DNA of 32,234 nucleotides from contig JAHEDI010000036.1 in assembly GCA_024641305.1 (NCBI GenBank), positions 1-32,234 of the forward strand, in the 5' to 3' direction. The number at the start of each line of letters is the position of its first letter. Position 1 is the first letter of the stretch. The position numbers were made by a program, and so were the translations under genes. Shown here in pieces: positions 7,896 through 15,360 of the stretch. This DNA comes from a bacterium. Its GTDB lineage: Bacteria; Actinomycetota; Acidimicrobiia; Spongiisociales; JAENVV01. Below the pieces are notes generated by a model, which saw only the letters and a program-made list of their open reading frames with translations, searched no databases and had not been told where the DNA came from.

Positions 7896-7917
7896 ACCCG
7901 GGGTTCAACCCCCGGGT
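7896..7917 (+). terminator. Hairpin after the tad operon
   Basis: ACCCGGGG (7896-7903) and CCCCGGGT (7910-7917) pair perfectly over 8 bp around a 6-nt loop, 12 nt after the last tad-operon stop. There is no T-tract, which is common in actinobacterial terminators. A second small hairpin, GTGGC-TTC-GCCAC (7936-7948), follows. The arms resemble the AACCC-N-GGGTT elements near 28.3 and 29.4 kb. Confidence 0.6.
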
Positions 7918-8054
7918 TCCCGGTGGTGGTAGCGGGTGGCTTCGCCACAATTGACATTCGGGCCCTAGGTCCCTGATCCTTCCGATCGTGCAGGTAGAAA
8001 CTGAACGGTGGAACAGACCGTTGGGAGTTGGGTCGTTCATCTGGAGGAGGAACA

Positions 8055-8534
8055 ATGAGGAAGACGACCAGTATCGTCGGTATTCTGTTCGTGCTGCTGG
8101 CTTTGGCTATGCCGGCCGCAGCCAAAACCGATCGGATTCCGTTTTCGGGCCAAGACACGTTTGTCGAACAGACCGACCCGGGACGAGTTTGGTTTAGTGA
8201 CCACGGCCGCATCATGCACGTCCGTGGTTCGGTGAGCACCTACACCTCGACTAGCGACAGCATCTACTTCGGAGGCGACGCCGTCATTGTCGTGAACTAC
8301 AACCTCGACACTTCGACCGGCAATGGTCAACTCTGGGGCACCAGCCACTCGACCATCGGGGACGGGGGCTTTGATGGCACCTGGGTAGGGAAGTTCACGG
8401 CGTTTGTGTGGGAGGGGAAGGGCCAGACCAAGGGGTATGGCGACATGGCCGGGTACCAGCAGAGGTTCACGCTCCAAGCGGCTTCCTACGGTGACACGGC
8501 AGCGGGATACACGTTCCTGCCTGGTAACAACTGA
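8055..8534 (+). CDS. Small secreted protein of unknown function
   Basis: 159 residues from the ATG at 8055, preceded by GGAGGAGG (8042-8049). An earlier in-frame start at 8028 would include the ribosome site and is unlikely. A Sec signal peptide is clear: MRKTTS, a hydrophobic core (IVGILFVLLALAMP) and a cut after AAA. The mature part is beta-rich with many Gly, Thr and aromatic residues (GGFDGTWVGKFTAFVWEGKG, then GYGDMAGYQQRFTLQA). The G-x-G-x-(L/M)-A-G-Y pattern recalls the dirigent/allene-oxide-cyclase-like barrel; this is tentative. It stands alone: the tad terminator is upstream and an inverted repeat is downstream. A TTGACA box (7951-7956) is a possible -35, but no good -10 lies at 17 nt. 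Confidence 0.8.
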   Translation: MRKTTSIVGILFVLLALAMPAAAKTDRIPFSGQDTFVEQTDPGRVWFSDHGRIMHVRGSVSTYTSTSDSIYFGGDAVIVVNYNLDTSTGNGQLWGTSHSTIGDGGFDGTWVGKFTAFVWEGKGQTKGYGDMAGYQQRFTLQAASYGDTAAGYTFLPGNN

Positions 8535-8590
8535 GGCCAGGTCCATTGACGCCGGCGTGACTCCATGCGTCGGGTTGGCTTCATTCAGTA

Positions 8591-8639
8591 AACGAGTGTG
8601 TATCCAAGTTCGATAGTGCGAGTTGGATGCACACTCGTT
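8591..8639. repeat. Long inverted repeat between the secreted protein and the BTAD regulator
   Basis: AACGAGTGTGTATCCAA (8591-8607) and TTGGATGCACACTCGTT (8623-8639) are inverted copies with 16 of 17 positions matching, around a 15-nt loop. No T-run follows. It lies 56 nt after the secreted-protein stop and about 200 nt before the regulator start. It could be a terminator, an operator or the remains of a small mobile element. Confidence 0.75.
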
Positions 8640-8678
8640 GTATGGATGTGGGTTGGCTCTTCACTGCAGTTGTTCCGC

Positions 8679-8694
8679 TTCTCAGGGCCCCAGC
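8679..8694 (+). repeat. Partial copy of the 41-bp repeat found near mdh
   Basis: TTCTCAGGGCCCCAGC differs at one position from the first 16 bases of the direct repeat at 29376. After base 16 the similarity fades. It lies in the same gap as the inverted repeat at 8591. A chance match is possible. Confidence 0.35.
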
Positions 8695-8695
8695 T

Positions 8696-8707
8696 CCCGA
8701 TATCGGG
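8696..8707. promoter_or_regulatory. 12-bp perfect palindrome upstream of the BTAD regulator
   Basis: CCCGATATCGGG is a perfect two-fold palindrome in the otherwise gene-free 8535-8842 stretch, about 52 nt before the candidate -10 (8759-8764). Its size and place suit a dimeric operator, possibly autoregulatory; this is inference. Confidence 0.35.
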
Positions 8708-8758
8708 CAGGCGGGTGACTAGCCACCAATCTGCTCGGTCACCTAGTTATTCGGTTGG

Positions 8759-8764
8759 TATGAT
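8759..8764 (+). promoter_or_regulatory. Candidate -10 for the BTAD regulator
   Basis: TATGAT sits about 79 nt before the ATG at 8843. No good -35 is seen 16-18 nt upstream, so it may rely on an activator. Confidence 0.35.
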
Positions 8765-8842
8765 TTGGGAACGAGCGCGTGCCAAGTGGGAGGTACACAT
8801 CTCGCACTCAAACTGGATCCCGGCCCCGAGAGAGGGTGGAGC

Positions 8843-11800
8843 ATGAGTTCGTCCTTGCATGCCCACTTGTTGGGTGGATTCCGGGTGGAAGTCGACGGTG
8901 AAGTTGTCCAGCTGAGTGGGTCCCGAACCGCCCGGTCGCTCCTCGCCTTCCTGCTTCTCACTCCCGATCGCCAGCAACTTCGCTCCAAGCTGGCCGGGAT
9001 GTACTGGCCGGAGCAATCCGAGTCGGTGGCGCGAGAGCGGTTGCGCTCCGTCCTCTACCGAATCGGGAAAAGCTTCGAGGAATCCGGAGTACACGTGCTG
9101 GATCAGGCCCGCGAATCGGTTGGCATCTCAACGGAAGTCGACGTTTGGGTCGACGCTACCGAGTTTCGGCGACTCGCTACCGAAGCCCGCCGGTCAAACG
9201 ATGGGGTCGGTGACCGCTTGCAGCAGGCCATTGATCTGTACGGCGGCGAGTTCATGCCCGGCCATTACGAAGACTGGGTGTTTGAGGAACAGCAAACCCT
9301 TCACAACGCGCAGGCGGCGGCCCTGGCCCAGCTGCTCTCGTTGCGGGAGGCTGACGGCCAGTTCGATCGGGCGTTGCTCATCGCCAAACGTATCGTGGCG
9401 CTCGATCGGCTTGATGAGGGTGCTCACCGTGACGTGATGAGGCTCTCGGCGTTGTTGCGCAGGCCCGAGGAGGCCTTGCGACAGTATCGGGACTTGCGCA
9501 GAACTCTGAAGTTCGAGTTGGGTGCCGAACCGGCTCCGGCCACGTCTCGACTGGCCGCCGACATCGCCTCACATGTCGAAGCGTCGTTGCCATCACCACC
9601 AACCGCCGATCGGTCCCAGGCTCCCGTGTTCGTGGCTCGAAGGGCTGAACGGGACGTGCTCATCGGAGCCCTGGAGCGCGCCCTCGGAGCGGAAGGGGCG
9701 ATCGCCCTCGTCGAAGGGCCACCGGGTGTTGGGAAATCGTCGCTGCTTGAACAGGCCGGTGAGGACGCCAAGTGGCGCAACTATGAGATTCTGCGAGGCA
9801 GCTATCAAGACCGGGTCGGCGGCGAAGCATTCGAAGGCATCCGCGGTGCGCTCGAGGCGGCTCTGACCCCGTTGCGTATTGAACAGCTCCGATCGGTATG
9901 TGAGCCAATGTGGCTTGAGGAGGCCAGCCGGGTGATACCCCGACTGGGGATGAGCAGGACACCGTCGATCGGGCTGGCCGGAGAAGATAGCCGGTGGAAA
10001 GTCCAGGAGTCGCTCGTCCAGGTCCTCAAAAGTCTGGCGACCATTTATCCGACAATGCTCGTCCTCGAAGACGTGCACTGGGCCGACCTGGATTCGCTCG
10101 CCGTCATGAAACGTTTGTCGTCCGGCCTTGCGGGGGTATCGCTCGTCGTTCTCCTCAGCTACCGGCGCGAAGAGGCCGAAAGCGGGTGGGATCGATGGGG
10201 GTTGCTGCAGGATATTGATCGCTCGGCTTTTACAAGACGGTTGGTCCTATCCGATCTTGACGTCGAGGCGGTCACCCGTCTCATCGAGGCAATCGGCGGC
10301 TTTGGTGACCACGCCGATGCGCTGGCTCAATGGCTCGTCGAGCACACCGGGGGTAATCCATTGTTCGTCGTCGAGACGCTTAAGAGCTTGCGCGAAGACG
10401 ATCTGTCCCATCCGTTCGAGCTGCCCGCCCACCTGCCGGTGGCGTCGAGCGTGGCCCAAATTGTCGAACACCGCCTCGACAAGCTTGATGACACCGCCCG
10501 CCAGGTCATCGATGCTGCCGCCGTCTTTGCCAGGCCCATGTCGACGACCCAGCTCACGGAACTCACCGATCTGGAGTATCCGGCCGTCCTGGAAGCGATC
10601 ACCAGGGTGGTCCGGCGCCAGGTGCTTTCGGACCAACCCGACGGGCTGCTGTTTAGCCACGAGCTCATTCGCCGGGTCGCCTACAACGGGATCCACCCTG
10701 ATCGTTTGCTTGAACTTCACATCCGATCTGCTGAAGTCTTGATCGACCTGCAGGCCGCCCCGGCCGAGATCGCCCACCATTTCTATGAAGCCACTGACTG
10801 GCCCGAAGCCCTTGGGTGGAGCATCAGGGCGGCCAAGGATGCCGAAGACCTCTCAGCGTTCGACACGGCTCAAACCCACTACCGCCGGGCCCTCGATGCG
10901 GGGGAGCACGGAGACCCGACGGAAATGGGACTCTTCGGGTTGCTCGGCTCCATGGAGCAGGTGGCCAATGTCCTTGGTGACCGGGCAACCCAAACCGATC
11001 TCATCGGGAGAATGGCGGTACTGGCTAGTACCGGGGATGAGCAAGCGGAGACCCACCTCCGGAGGGCCTGGCTGCTTGCTCATACGGACCGTTTTGGAGA
11101 AGCCGAGGAGGCGGCCATAGCTGGATGGGATCTTGCCCCGTCCCGGATCGAGGACTTTGGCCGGGTCGCCGCCCAGATTCAGATCTGGTCGGGCCGTCCC
11201 GAAGCGGCCGTTGCGACGCTGCGTCGAGTGTTAGCCGAACAGGGTGAGTCCGCCAGCGGTTCAACACATCTTCTGCTCGGAACGGCCTATGTCGAAGCTG
11301 CCATGCACACCCAGTCCGAGTCGGAACTTCGTACCGCACTGGTCCGGTTTCGAGCAGACGGGGACCGGGGTGGGGAAGCCAGGACGATCGGAATTCTCGG
11401 GACCGTAATCGGCGAGCAACGTCGGCTAGCCGACGCCGAAGATGCCCTTCGGGAAGGCCAAACGATCGCCCGAGAAATCGGTTATCGGATCGCCGACGCC
11501 GAATGCACAGTCAATCTTGCGACCATCTTGTATCAGCGCAACCGTCCGGCGGCGGCCCTGGTTGCCTACGAGGAGGCCGAAGAGGCGTTTCGGTCGATCG
11601 GGCAGCAACGTGGGGTGGCCTCTGCACAATCAAATCGGGCGTCGTTGGCGTGGCTGGTGTTTGGCGACGCCCCTACAGCTGTTAGTGCTGGCCGCGCGGC
11701 CAGGGAGTACTTCGCGTCCGTCGGCGAAACGGCCAGGGTCGCATCGGTCGACGCGGTTCTCGCAGCGTATGAAGCCACCCAGGCTCCCGACGCGGCCCGC

Positions 11801-12565
11801 GCCACGTTTGAACAAGCCCTGTCGGCAGTTATCCAAACACCCGATGGCTACCGCTCGAAGATCGTGGCGATTGCCTATCTCTATTGCCTCCTCGAGTTCG
11901 ATGACTTTGACGCTGCGAGACCTGTCTTCGAACTTCTCGAGGATCTCGATCCAAGCTGGGCTGACTCACCAAGGGAGCGATTACTGCGAGCGTGGTGGCT
12001 CAAAGAAACCGGTCAGATTGACCAGGCAATCAGCTCGCTCCAAAAGCTTGTCGACTCGCTCGATGAAACGGTGCAAACCGGAACCCGGGTTGCCTGGGGG
12101 GTGTTTCTGTTGGCCCAGGACAACGCCTCGTTGGCCGATCAGGCGATTGAGCGAGCCAGGACTCTCATGGAGTCGGACCTGGAAGGTTTGGACACCGAGC
12201 TGGCGGAGCGCGCCCGGGTCGGCGAACTGTTCGCGAAGATCGCCCGCGAGAGCGGCAGTCGGGCGGTCCAACGTGTCACGATCGCCGTTCCGAAGGTCGG
12301 AGCCCCCGGTGGCCGCCAGCTGCGCCCTGATGAATTGGTGGACGTCGTCATTACCCTCTCACAACCGGCCGACAACACCGTGGCTTCCCATGTCGAACGG
12401 CGGCGGGTGCAGTTGCAGCGGATCATGGCTGAGATCGAGGCGGCAGGAGCGGTACCCGCCATCCGGCACCTTGCTCAGGCTACGGGATTCAGCCGGGCCA
12501 CGATCAAGCGGGATCTCTCAGCTTTGCGGGCCGACCGTCACGCCATCGCCACTCGCGGTTCCTGA
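8843..12565 (+). CDS. BTAD-STAND-TPR transcriptional regulator (SARP/AfsR-like) with a C-terminal HTH-like segment
   Basis: 1240 residues. An N-terminal OmpR-type winged helix (about 5-95, LLGGFRVEVDGEVV to SRTARSLLAFLLL) is followed by a bacterial transcriptional activation domain (about 100-245, VDVWVDATEFRRL, YGGEFMPGHYEDWV, RQYRDLRRTLKFELGAEPAP). Next comes a STAND-type NTPase with Walker A GPPGVGKSS (292-300) and Walker B MLVLEDVHWAD (about 404-414), then a long TPR-like helical region (about 640-1130). The end (about 1215-1235, HLAQATGFSRATIKRDLSAL) reads as a second, DeoR-like helix-turn-helix, which is unusual. Such proteins act as signal-gated activators of secondary metabolism or secretion. 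The ATG at 8843 has a GAGAGAGGGTGGA ribosome region; the frame is open from 8765, but the domain begins at 8843. The target is unknown; no biosynthetic cluster adjoins it. Confidence 0.93.
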   Translation: MSSSLHAHLLGGFRVEVDGEVVQLSGSRTARSLLAFLLLTPDRQQLRSKLAGMYWPEQSESVARERLRSVLYRIGKSFEESGVHVLDQARESVGISTEVDVWVDATEFRRLATEARRSNDGVGDRLQQAIDLYGGEFMPGHYEDWVFEEQQTLHNAQAAALAQLLSLREADGQFDRALLIAKRIVALDRLDEGAHRDVMRLSALLRRPEEALRQYRDLRRTLKFELGAEPAPATSRLAADIASHVEASLPSPPTADRSQAPVFVARRAERDVLIGALERALGAEGAIALVEGPPGVGKSSLLEQAGEDAKWRNYEILRGSYQDRVGGEAFEGIRGALEAALTPLRIEQLRSVCEPMWLEEASRVIPRLGMSRTPSIGLAGEDSRWKVQESLVQVLKSLATIYPTMLVLEDVHWADLDSLAVMKRLSSGLAGVSLVVLLSYRREEAESGWDRWGLLQDIDRSAFTRRLVLSDLDVEAVTRLIEAIGGFGDHADALAQWLVEHTGGNPLFVVETLKSLREDDLSHPFELPAHLPVASSVAQIVEHRLDKLDDTARQVIDAAAVFARPMSTTQLTELTDLEYPAVLEAITRVVRRQVLSDQPDGLLFSHELIRRVAYNGIHPDRLLELHIRSAEVLIDLQAAPAEIAHHFYEATDWPEALGWSIRAAKDAEDLSAFDTAQTHYRRALDAGEHGDPTEMGLFGLLGSMEQVANVLGDRATQTDLIGRMAVLASTGDEQAETHLRRAWLLAHTDRFGEAEEAAIAGWDLAPSRIEDFGRVAAQIQIWSGRPEAAVATLRRVLAEQGESASGSTHLLLGTAYVEAAMHTQSESELRTALVRFRADGDRGGEARTIGILGTVIGEQRRLADAEDALREGQTIAREIGYRIADAECTVNLATILYQRNRPAAALVAYEEAEEAFRSIGQQRGVASAQSNRASLAWLVFGDAPTAVSAGRAAREYFASVGETARVASVDAVLAAYEATQAPDAARATFEQALSAVIQTPDGYRSKIVAIAYLYCLLEFDDFDAARPVFELLEDLDPSWADSPRERLLRAWWLKETGQIDQAISSLQKLVDSLDETVQTGTRVAWGVFLLAQDNASLADQAIERARTLMESDLEGLDTELAERARVGELFAKIARESGSRAVQRVTIAVPKVGAPGGRQLRPDELVDVVITLSQPADNTVASHVERRRVQLQRIMAEIEAAGAVPAIRHLAQATGFSRATIKRDLSALRADRHAIATRGS

Positions 12566-12582
12566 CACCCGCTTTCCAGGTG

Positions 12583-12610
12583 ATCCCCTAGTTTTTACCA
12601 GATAGGGGAT
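12583..12610 (+). terminator. Hairpin after the BTAD regulator
   Basis: ATCCCCTA (12583-12590) and TAGGGGAT (12603-12610) pair perfectly over 8 bp around a 12-nt loop, 17 nt after the stop. TTTG follows, without a longer T-tract. A terminator is the simplest reading. Confidence 0.5.
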
Positions 12611-12686
12611 TTGTGAACACGGCCCACGCACGGCGATCAGCGATGTTGGCCCGGTAAGCAGTCATATCGTTCCCCGGAGGGTTCCC

Positions 12687-12779
12687 ATGCGTCGCCGTCT
12701 CTACATTCTCGCCATTGCTGTCATTGCCAATCTGGCTGTTGCCTTGCCGGCTCTCGCCACGGGTGACTTCCACCGCTAA
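12687..12779 (+). CDS. 30-residue signal-peptide ORF (micropeptide or truncated secreted protein)
   Basis: ATG at 12687 with a CCGGAGGG ribosome site (12674-12681) gives 30 residues: three Arg, a hydrophobic core (LYILAIAVIANLAVALP), an ALA-type cut site and only a few residues (TGDFHR) before TAA. It has the form of a complete Sec signal peptide with almost no mature protein. Just after the stop the same frame reads ITFSG, close to the IPFSG that follows the signal peptide of the secreted protein at 8055. The ORF may therefore be the broken start of a paralogue, but similarity does not clearly continue. The gene-free remainder of 12566-12918 holds only the hairpin at 12583 and a short palindrome, GCCGAC-CTA-GTCGGC (12859-12873). 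Confidence 0.45.
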   Translation: MRRRLYILAIAVIANLAVALPALATGDFHR

Positions 12780-12892
12780 ATCACGTTTTCGGGTCTTCCG
12801 GGCGCGGTTCCTCACCATCTATCTGCCCGTCCCCCTGGCTTGGTGTGTGGGGAGTGGGGCCGACCTAGTCGGCAAGCGCCTGGAGGACCTGG

Positions 12893-12917
12893 AATATTGA
12901 ACTCACGGGAGAGGTGA
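12893..12917 (+). promoter_or_regulatory. Candidate -10 and Shine-Dalgarno sequence for the PAS protein
   Basis: AATATT (12893-12898) is a plausible -10 in a GC-rich gap. GAGGTGA (12911-12917) is a strong match to the anti-Shine-Dalgarno sequence. Both point to translation starting near 12919, about 100 nt before the first in-frame GTG at 13024. Confidence 0.4.
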
Positions 12918-12969
12918 CATCAAACAGCTTCTGCTCGTTGCCGATACCCCTTCCCGGGTTGAAGGCCTA

Positions 12970-12996
12970 AGAGGACCGCTCGCCGAGCGGTTCTCT
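12970..12996. other. Strong hairpin near the start of the PAS gene
   Basis: AGAGGACCGCTCG (12970-12982) and CGAGCGGTTCTCT (12984-12996) form 13 pairs, one a G-U wobble, with a single base between the arms. It lies 27 nt before the GTG at 13024. It is 5' leader if that start is used, or coding (RGPLAERFSL) if translation starts near 12919. Confidence 0.55.
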
Positions 12997-13023
12997 CTGA
13001 TTGGGCCACTTCACCCAGACGAC

Positions 13024-14052
13024 GTGAGTACTCGCACCGAGTACAGGATTGTCGTGATCTGGGAATCTGGCCTTGATGGTTTGGTCAGCGTCCGTCGCGC
13101 CCAGCCGACCGCCTGGATCGTCGCCGTGACGGACGACCCCCGAGGTGAAAAGGCTGCGCGAGCTGGCGGGGCCGATGTGGTCATTCCGGTCGGCGAGGCG
13201 AACATCGAGTACCTGTGCGCAGTCGCAGAACCACCTTTGACCCCGGTGGCGCCGGGCGCACACTCTCAGATCGAGCTCACGGCCACCGTCTCGGCCGACG
13301 CGACCGGGCTCATAACCCGCGCCTCGCCGTATTTTGCCGAACTAGTCGTGGCCGATTCGAGTCGATCGTTGATCGGTACGCCATTGCAAAGTCTGTTTGC
13401 GAGCGAAACCCAGGGTCACAGTGTCCTGTCTCGCCTCGTCCCGGCCAGAACGCTTCGAAACATTGAGGTGGAGATTGTTCGCGCCGACCGAACCCGCGGC
13501 TGGGTGCTGCTGACATTACGCAAGACCAAGGATGGGTCCCGGATCCATGGTGTGGCTGTCGATATCACCGACCTCGCTCAGGCCTGGCAGGGGCTGGCTC
13601 GCAGTGAGGCCCGATATCAGTCTCTCTTTGATGCCTCTCCGATTCCCACTTGGGAAGTCGACCTCTCCGGTGCGATTGGTGTGCTGGAAGAAAGGACGTC
13701 AGGCGGCTCGAGTGCGCCACGATTGGAGTTGGCTGCACTGGTGGTTGGTTCGCTCCGCTTGATCCACGCCAATGATTACGCCAGAAAATGTTCACAGACC
13801 GATCCGACCGACGATCAGGCCGTTTTACGCTCCATGGTGCGGATGGTTGGCGGTCCCAATGGTATGGACATTCTCGACCAGGTTGTGCTGTTTTCGAAGA
13901 CCGCCGGGCCGCTCAGTGTCCCGGCGGTCGGACGCGATAACTCCGGGGTCGAAACCCGGGTCTCGGTGACCTGGAACGCCCCGATGCTCAGGAGCCGTCG
14001 CGATTTTGGCCACACGGTGGTGGTCGTTGCGCCGGCCGCGCCTCGTTCCTAA
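13024..14052 (+). CDS. PAS-domain protein with a degenerate receiver-like N-terminus, no visible output domain
   Basis: 342 residues from the first in-frame GTG (13024). Residues about 1-62 look like the later part of a response-regulator receiver fold (YRIVVIWESGLDG, PTAWIVAVTDDP, AARAGGADVVIPVG). The frame is open back to a stop at 12898, and its upstream codons read IKQLLLVADTPSRVEGLRG, the expected first strand. The true protein probably starts near 12919 (377 residues), although only ATC or CTG codons are available there. A PAS domain follows (about 85-185, ending GVAVDITDLAQA), then a second PAS-like segment (about 192-330, RYQSLFDASPIPTWEVD). No kinase, GGDEF, EAL or HTH domain is seen, so it may sense a ligand and act through a partner. 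Confidence 0.75.
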   Translation: MSTRTEYRIVVIWESGLDGLVSVRRAQPTAWIVAVTDDPRGEKAARAGGADVVIPVGEANIEYLCAVAEPPLTPVAPGAHSQIELTATVSADATGLITRASPYFAELVVADSSRSLIGTPLQSLFASETQGHSVLSRLVPARTLRNIEVEIVRADRTRGWVLLTLRKTKDGSRIHGVAVDITDLAQAWQGLARSEARYQSLFDASPIPTWEVDLSGAIGVLEERTSGGSSAPRLELAALVVGSLRLIHANDYARKCSQTDPTDDQAVLRSMVRMVGGPNGMDILDQVVLFSKTAGPLSVPAVGRDNSGVETRVSVTWNAPMLRSRRDFGHTVVVVAPAAPRS

Positions 14053-14103
14053 CGCCGAATCGTTCGTCGATTATCCGATGGGGGAGGGCTGTTGCGGGGT
14101 GAC

Positions 14104-14109
14104 TACTAT
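14104..14109 (+). promoter_or_regulatory. Candidate -10 for sucCD
   Basis: TACTAT lies 27 nt before the TTG start of sucC, leaving a short leader that holds the GAAAGGGA ribosome site. No clear -35 is visible. Confidence 0.35.
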
Positions 14110-14136
14110 GGCCACGCCGTACGAAAGGGACCGTCG

Positions 14137-15360
14137 TTGAAGATCCATGAGTATCAAGCCAAGCAGCTCATGAAGGCCAGGGGAATTTCCGTTCCATCGG
14201 GCCTGCTGGCCACAACCGTGGATGAGGCCGTCGCCGCAGTCCGCCCGCTCATCGAGGAATCGGGCAATCCCGTGGTGGTGGTCAAGTCGCAGATCCACGC
14301 CGGCGGACGGGGCAAGGGGCGTTTTATCGAACATCCCGACCTTGGTGGAGTAACCGTCGTATTGGCCGGTATCGACGGAGGTGTCGAGGCTGCCGAGGCA
14401 GCTGTCAGGGACCTCGCCGGGAAGATGCTCGGTTCAACACTCGTGACCATTCAAACCGGTCCCGAAGGCAAGCAAGTCAACCGGGTGTATATCGAGCAGG
14501 GCGTCGACATCGAAACCGAACTGTATCTGTCGGTCGTCCTTGATCGAGCCGTGAGTCGAAACGTGGTCATGGTGTCCACCGAGGGCGGAACCGAAATCGA
14601 GGAAGTCGCCGAACACACACCAGAGAAGATTCTCAGGGCGACGATCGATCCGGCGATTGGCCTGGCCAACTTTCAGGCGGCCGACCTTGCCTACGGACTC
14701 GGTCTGGAAGGCGACGCGTTCAAGAACGCTATTAGTTTCATGAAAGCCCTCACTGCGGCCGCGGTCGAACTGGACACCGACCTTATCGAGATCAATCCGC
14801 TCGTCGTAACCAAAGCAGGTGGGGTAATGGCGTTGGACGGGAAGATGAGCTTCGACGCCAATGCGATGTTCCGTCATCCTCATATCGCTCAGATGCGCGA
14901 CGAGTCCGAGGAGGATCCTGCCGAACTCGAAGCGGCCGAGTATGACCTTTCGTTTATCAAGCTTGACGGCTCGATCGGCTGTATGGTCAACGGGGCCGGG
15001 CTGGCCATGTCGACCATGGACATTATCAAGTACGTCGGCGGGGAACCCGCCAACTTCCTGGACGTCGGTGGGGGTGCAACGGCAGACAAGGTCACCGCCG
15101 CCTTCAAGATCATCACCAAAGATCCGCGAGTTAAGGGGATCTTCGTGAACATCTTCGGCGGCATCATGAAATGCGACACCATCGCCGTCGGAGTCGTTGA
15201 AGCCGTCAAAGAAGTGGGCTTACAAGTCCCGCTGGTGGTGCGGCTAGAGGGCACCAACGTCGACTTGGGCAAACAGATCATCGACGAATCAGGACTGAAC
15301 GTGGTCAGCGCCAGTGACATGAAAGATGGCGCTCAGAAGATCGTGGAGCTAACCAAATGA
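14137..15360 (+). CDS. sucC: Succinyl-CoA synthetase, beta subunit
   Basis: 407 residues. This subunit binds the nucleotide and succinate in the TCA-cycle step succinyl-CoA + NDP + Pi = succinate + CoA + NTP. The start is TTG at 14137, giving [17 protein letters not shown], the standard SucC beginning. The ribosome site is GAAAGGGA, 6-7 nt upstream; the frame is open from 14092, but those residues are not family-like. An ATP-grasp domain has [13 protein letters not shown] early on and [19 protein letters not shown] near 225-245. The C-terminal ligase domain contains [47 protein letters not shown] and [11 protein letters not shown]. Nucleotide choice (ATP or GTP) cannot be told. It overlaps sucD by 4 nt (ATGA). 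Confidence 0.97.
   Translation: MKIHEYQAKQLMKARGISVPSGLLATTVDEAVAAVRPLIEESGNPVVVVKSQIHAGGRGKGRFIEHPDLGGVTVVLAGIDGGVEAAEAAVRDLAGKMLGSTLVTIQTGPEGKQVNRVYIEQGVDIETELYLSVVLDRAVSRNVVMVSTEGGTEIEEVAEHTPEKILRATIDPAIGLANFQAADLAYGLGLEGDAFKNAISFMKALTAAAVELDTDLIEINPLVVTKAGGVMALDGKMSFDANAMFRHPHIAQMRDESEEDPAELEAAEYDLSFIKLDGSIGCMVNGAGLAMSTMDIIKYVGGEPANFLDVGGGATADKVTAAFKIITKDPRVKGIFVNIFGGIMKCDTIAVGVVEAVKEVGLQVPLVVRLEGTNVDLGKQIIDESGLNVVSASDMKDGAQKIVELTK

Noticed and set aside
7895-7920. GGGGTTCAACC resembling a tRNA T-arm
   Set aside because: The stem pairs only with a 6-nt loop, and no acceptor, D or anticodon arms surround it; it is a hairpin after the operon.
8028-8054. Upstream start for the secreted protein
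   Set aside because: It would place the strong GGAGGAGG site inside the coding region and add a non-signal N-terminus.
7298-8239. 313-codon antisense open frame across the tad-operon end and secreted protein
   Set aside because: Pro/Ser/Thr/Arg-rich shadow composition, crosses a terminator, and the plus strand carries coupled genes with ribosome sites.
11442-12605. 387-codon plus-strand frame inside the BTAD regulator
   Set aside because: Arg/Ser/Pro-rich shadow frame; the regulator frame shows conserved domains throughout.
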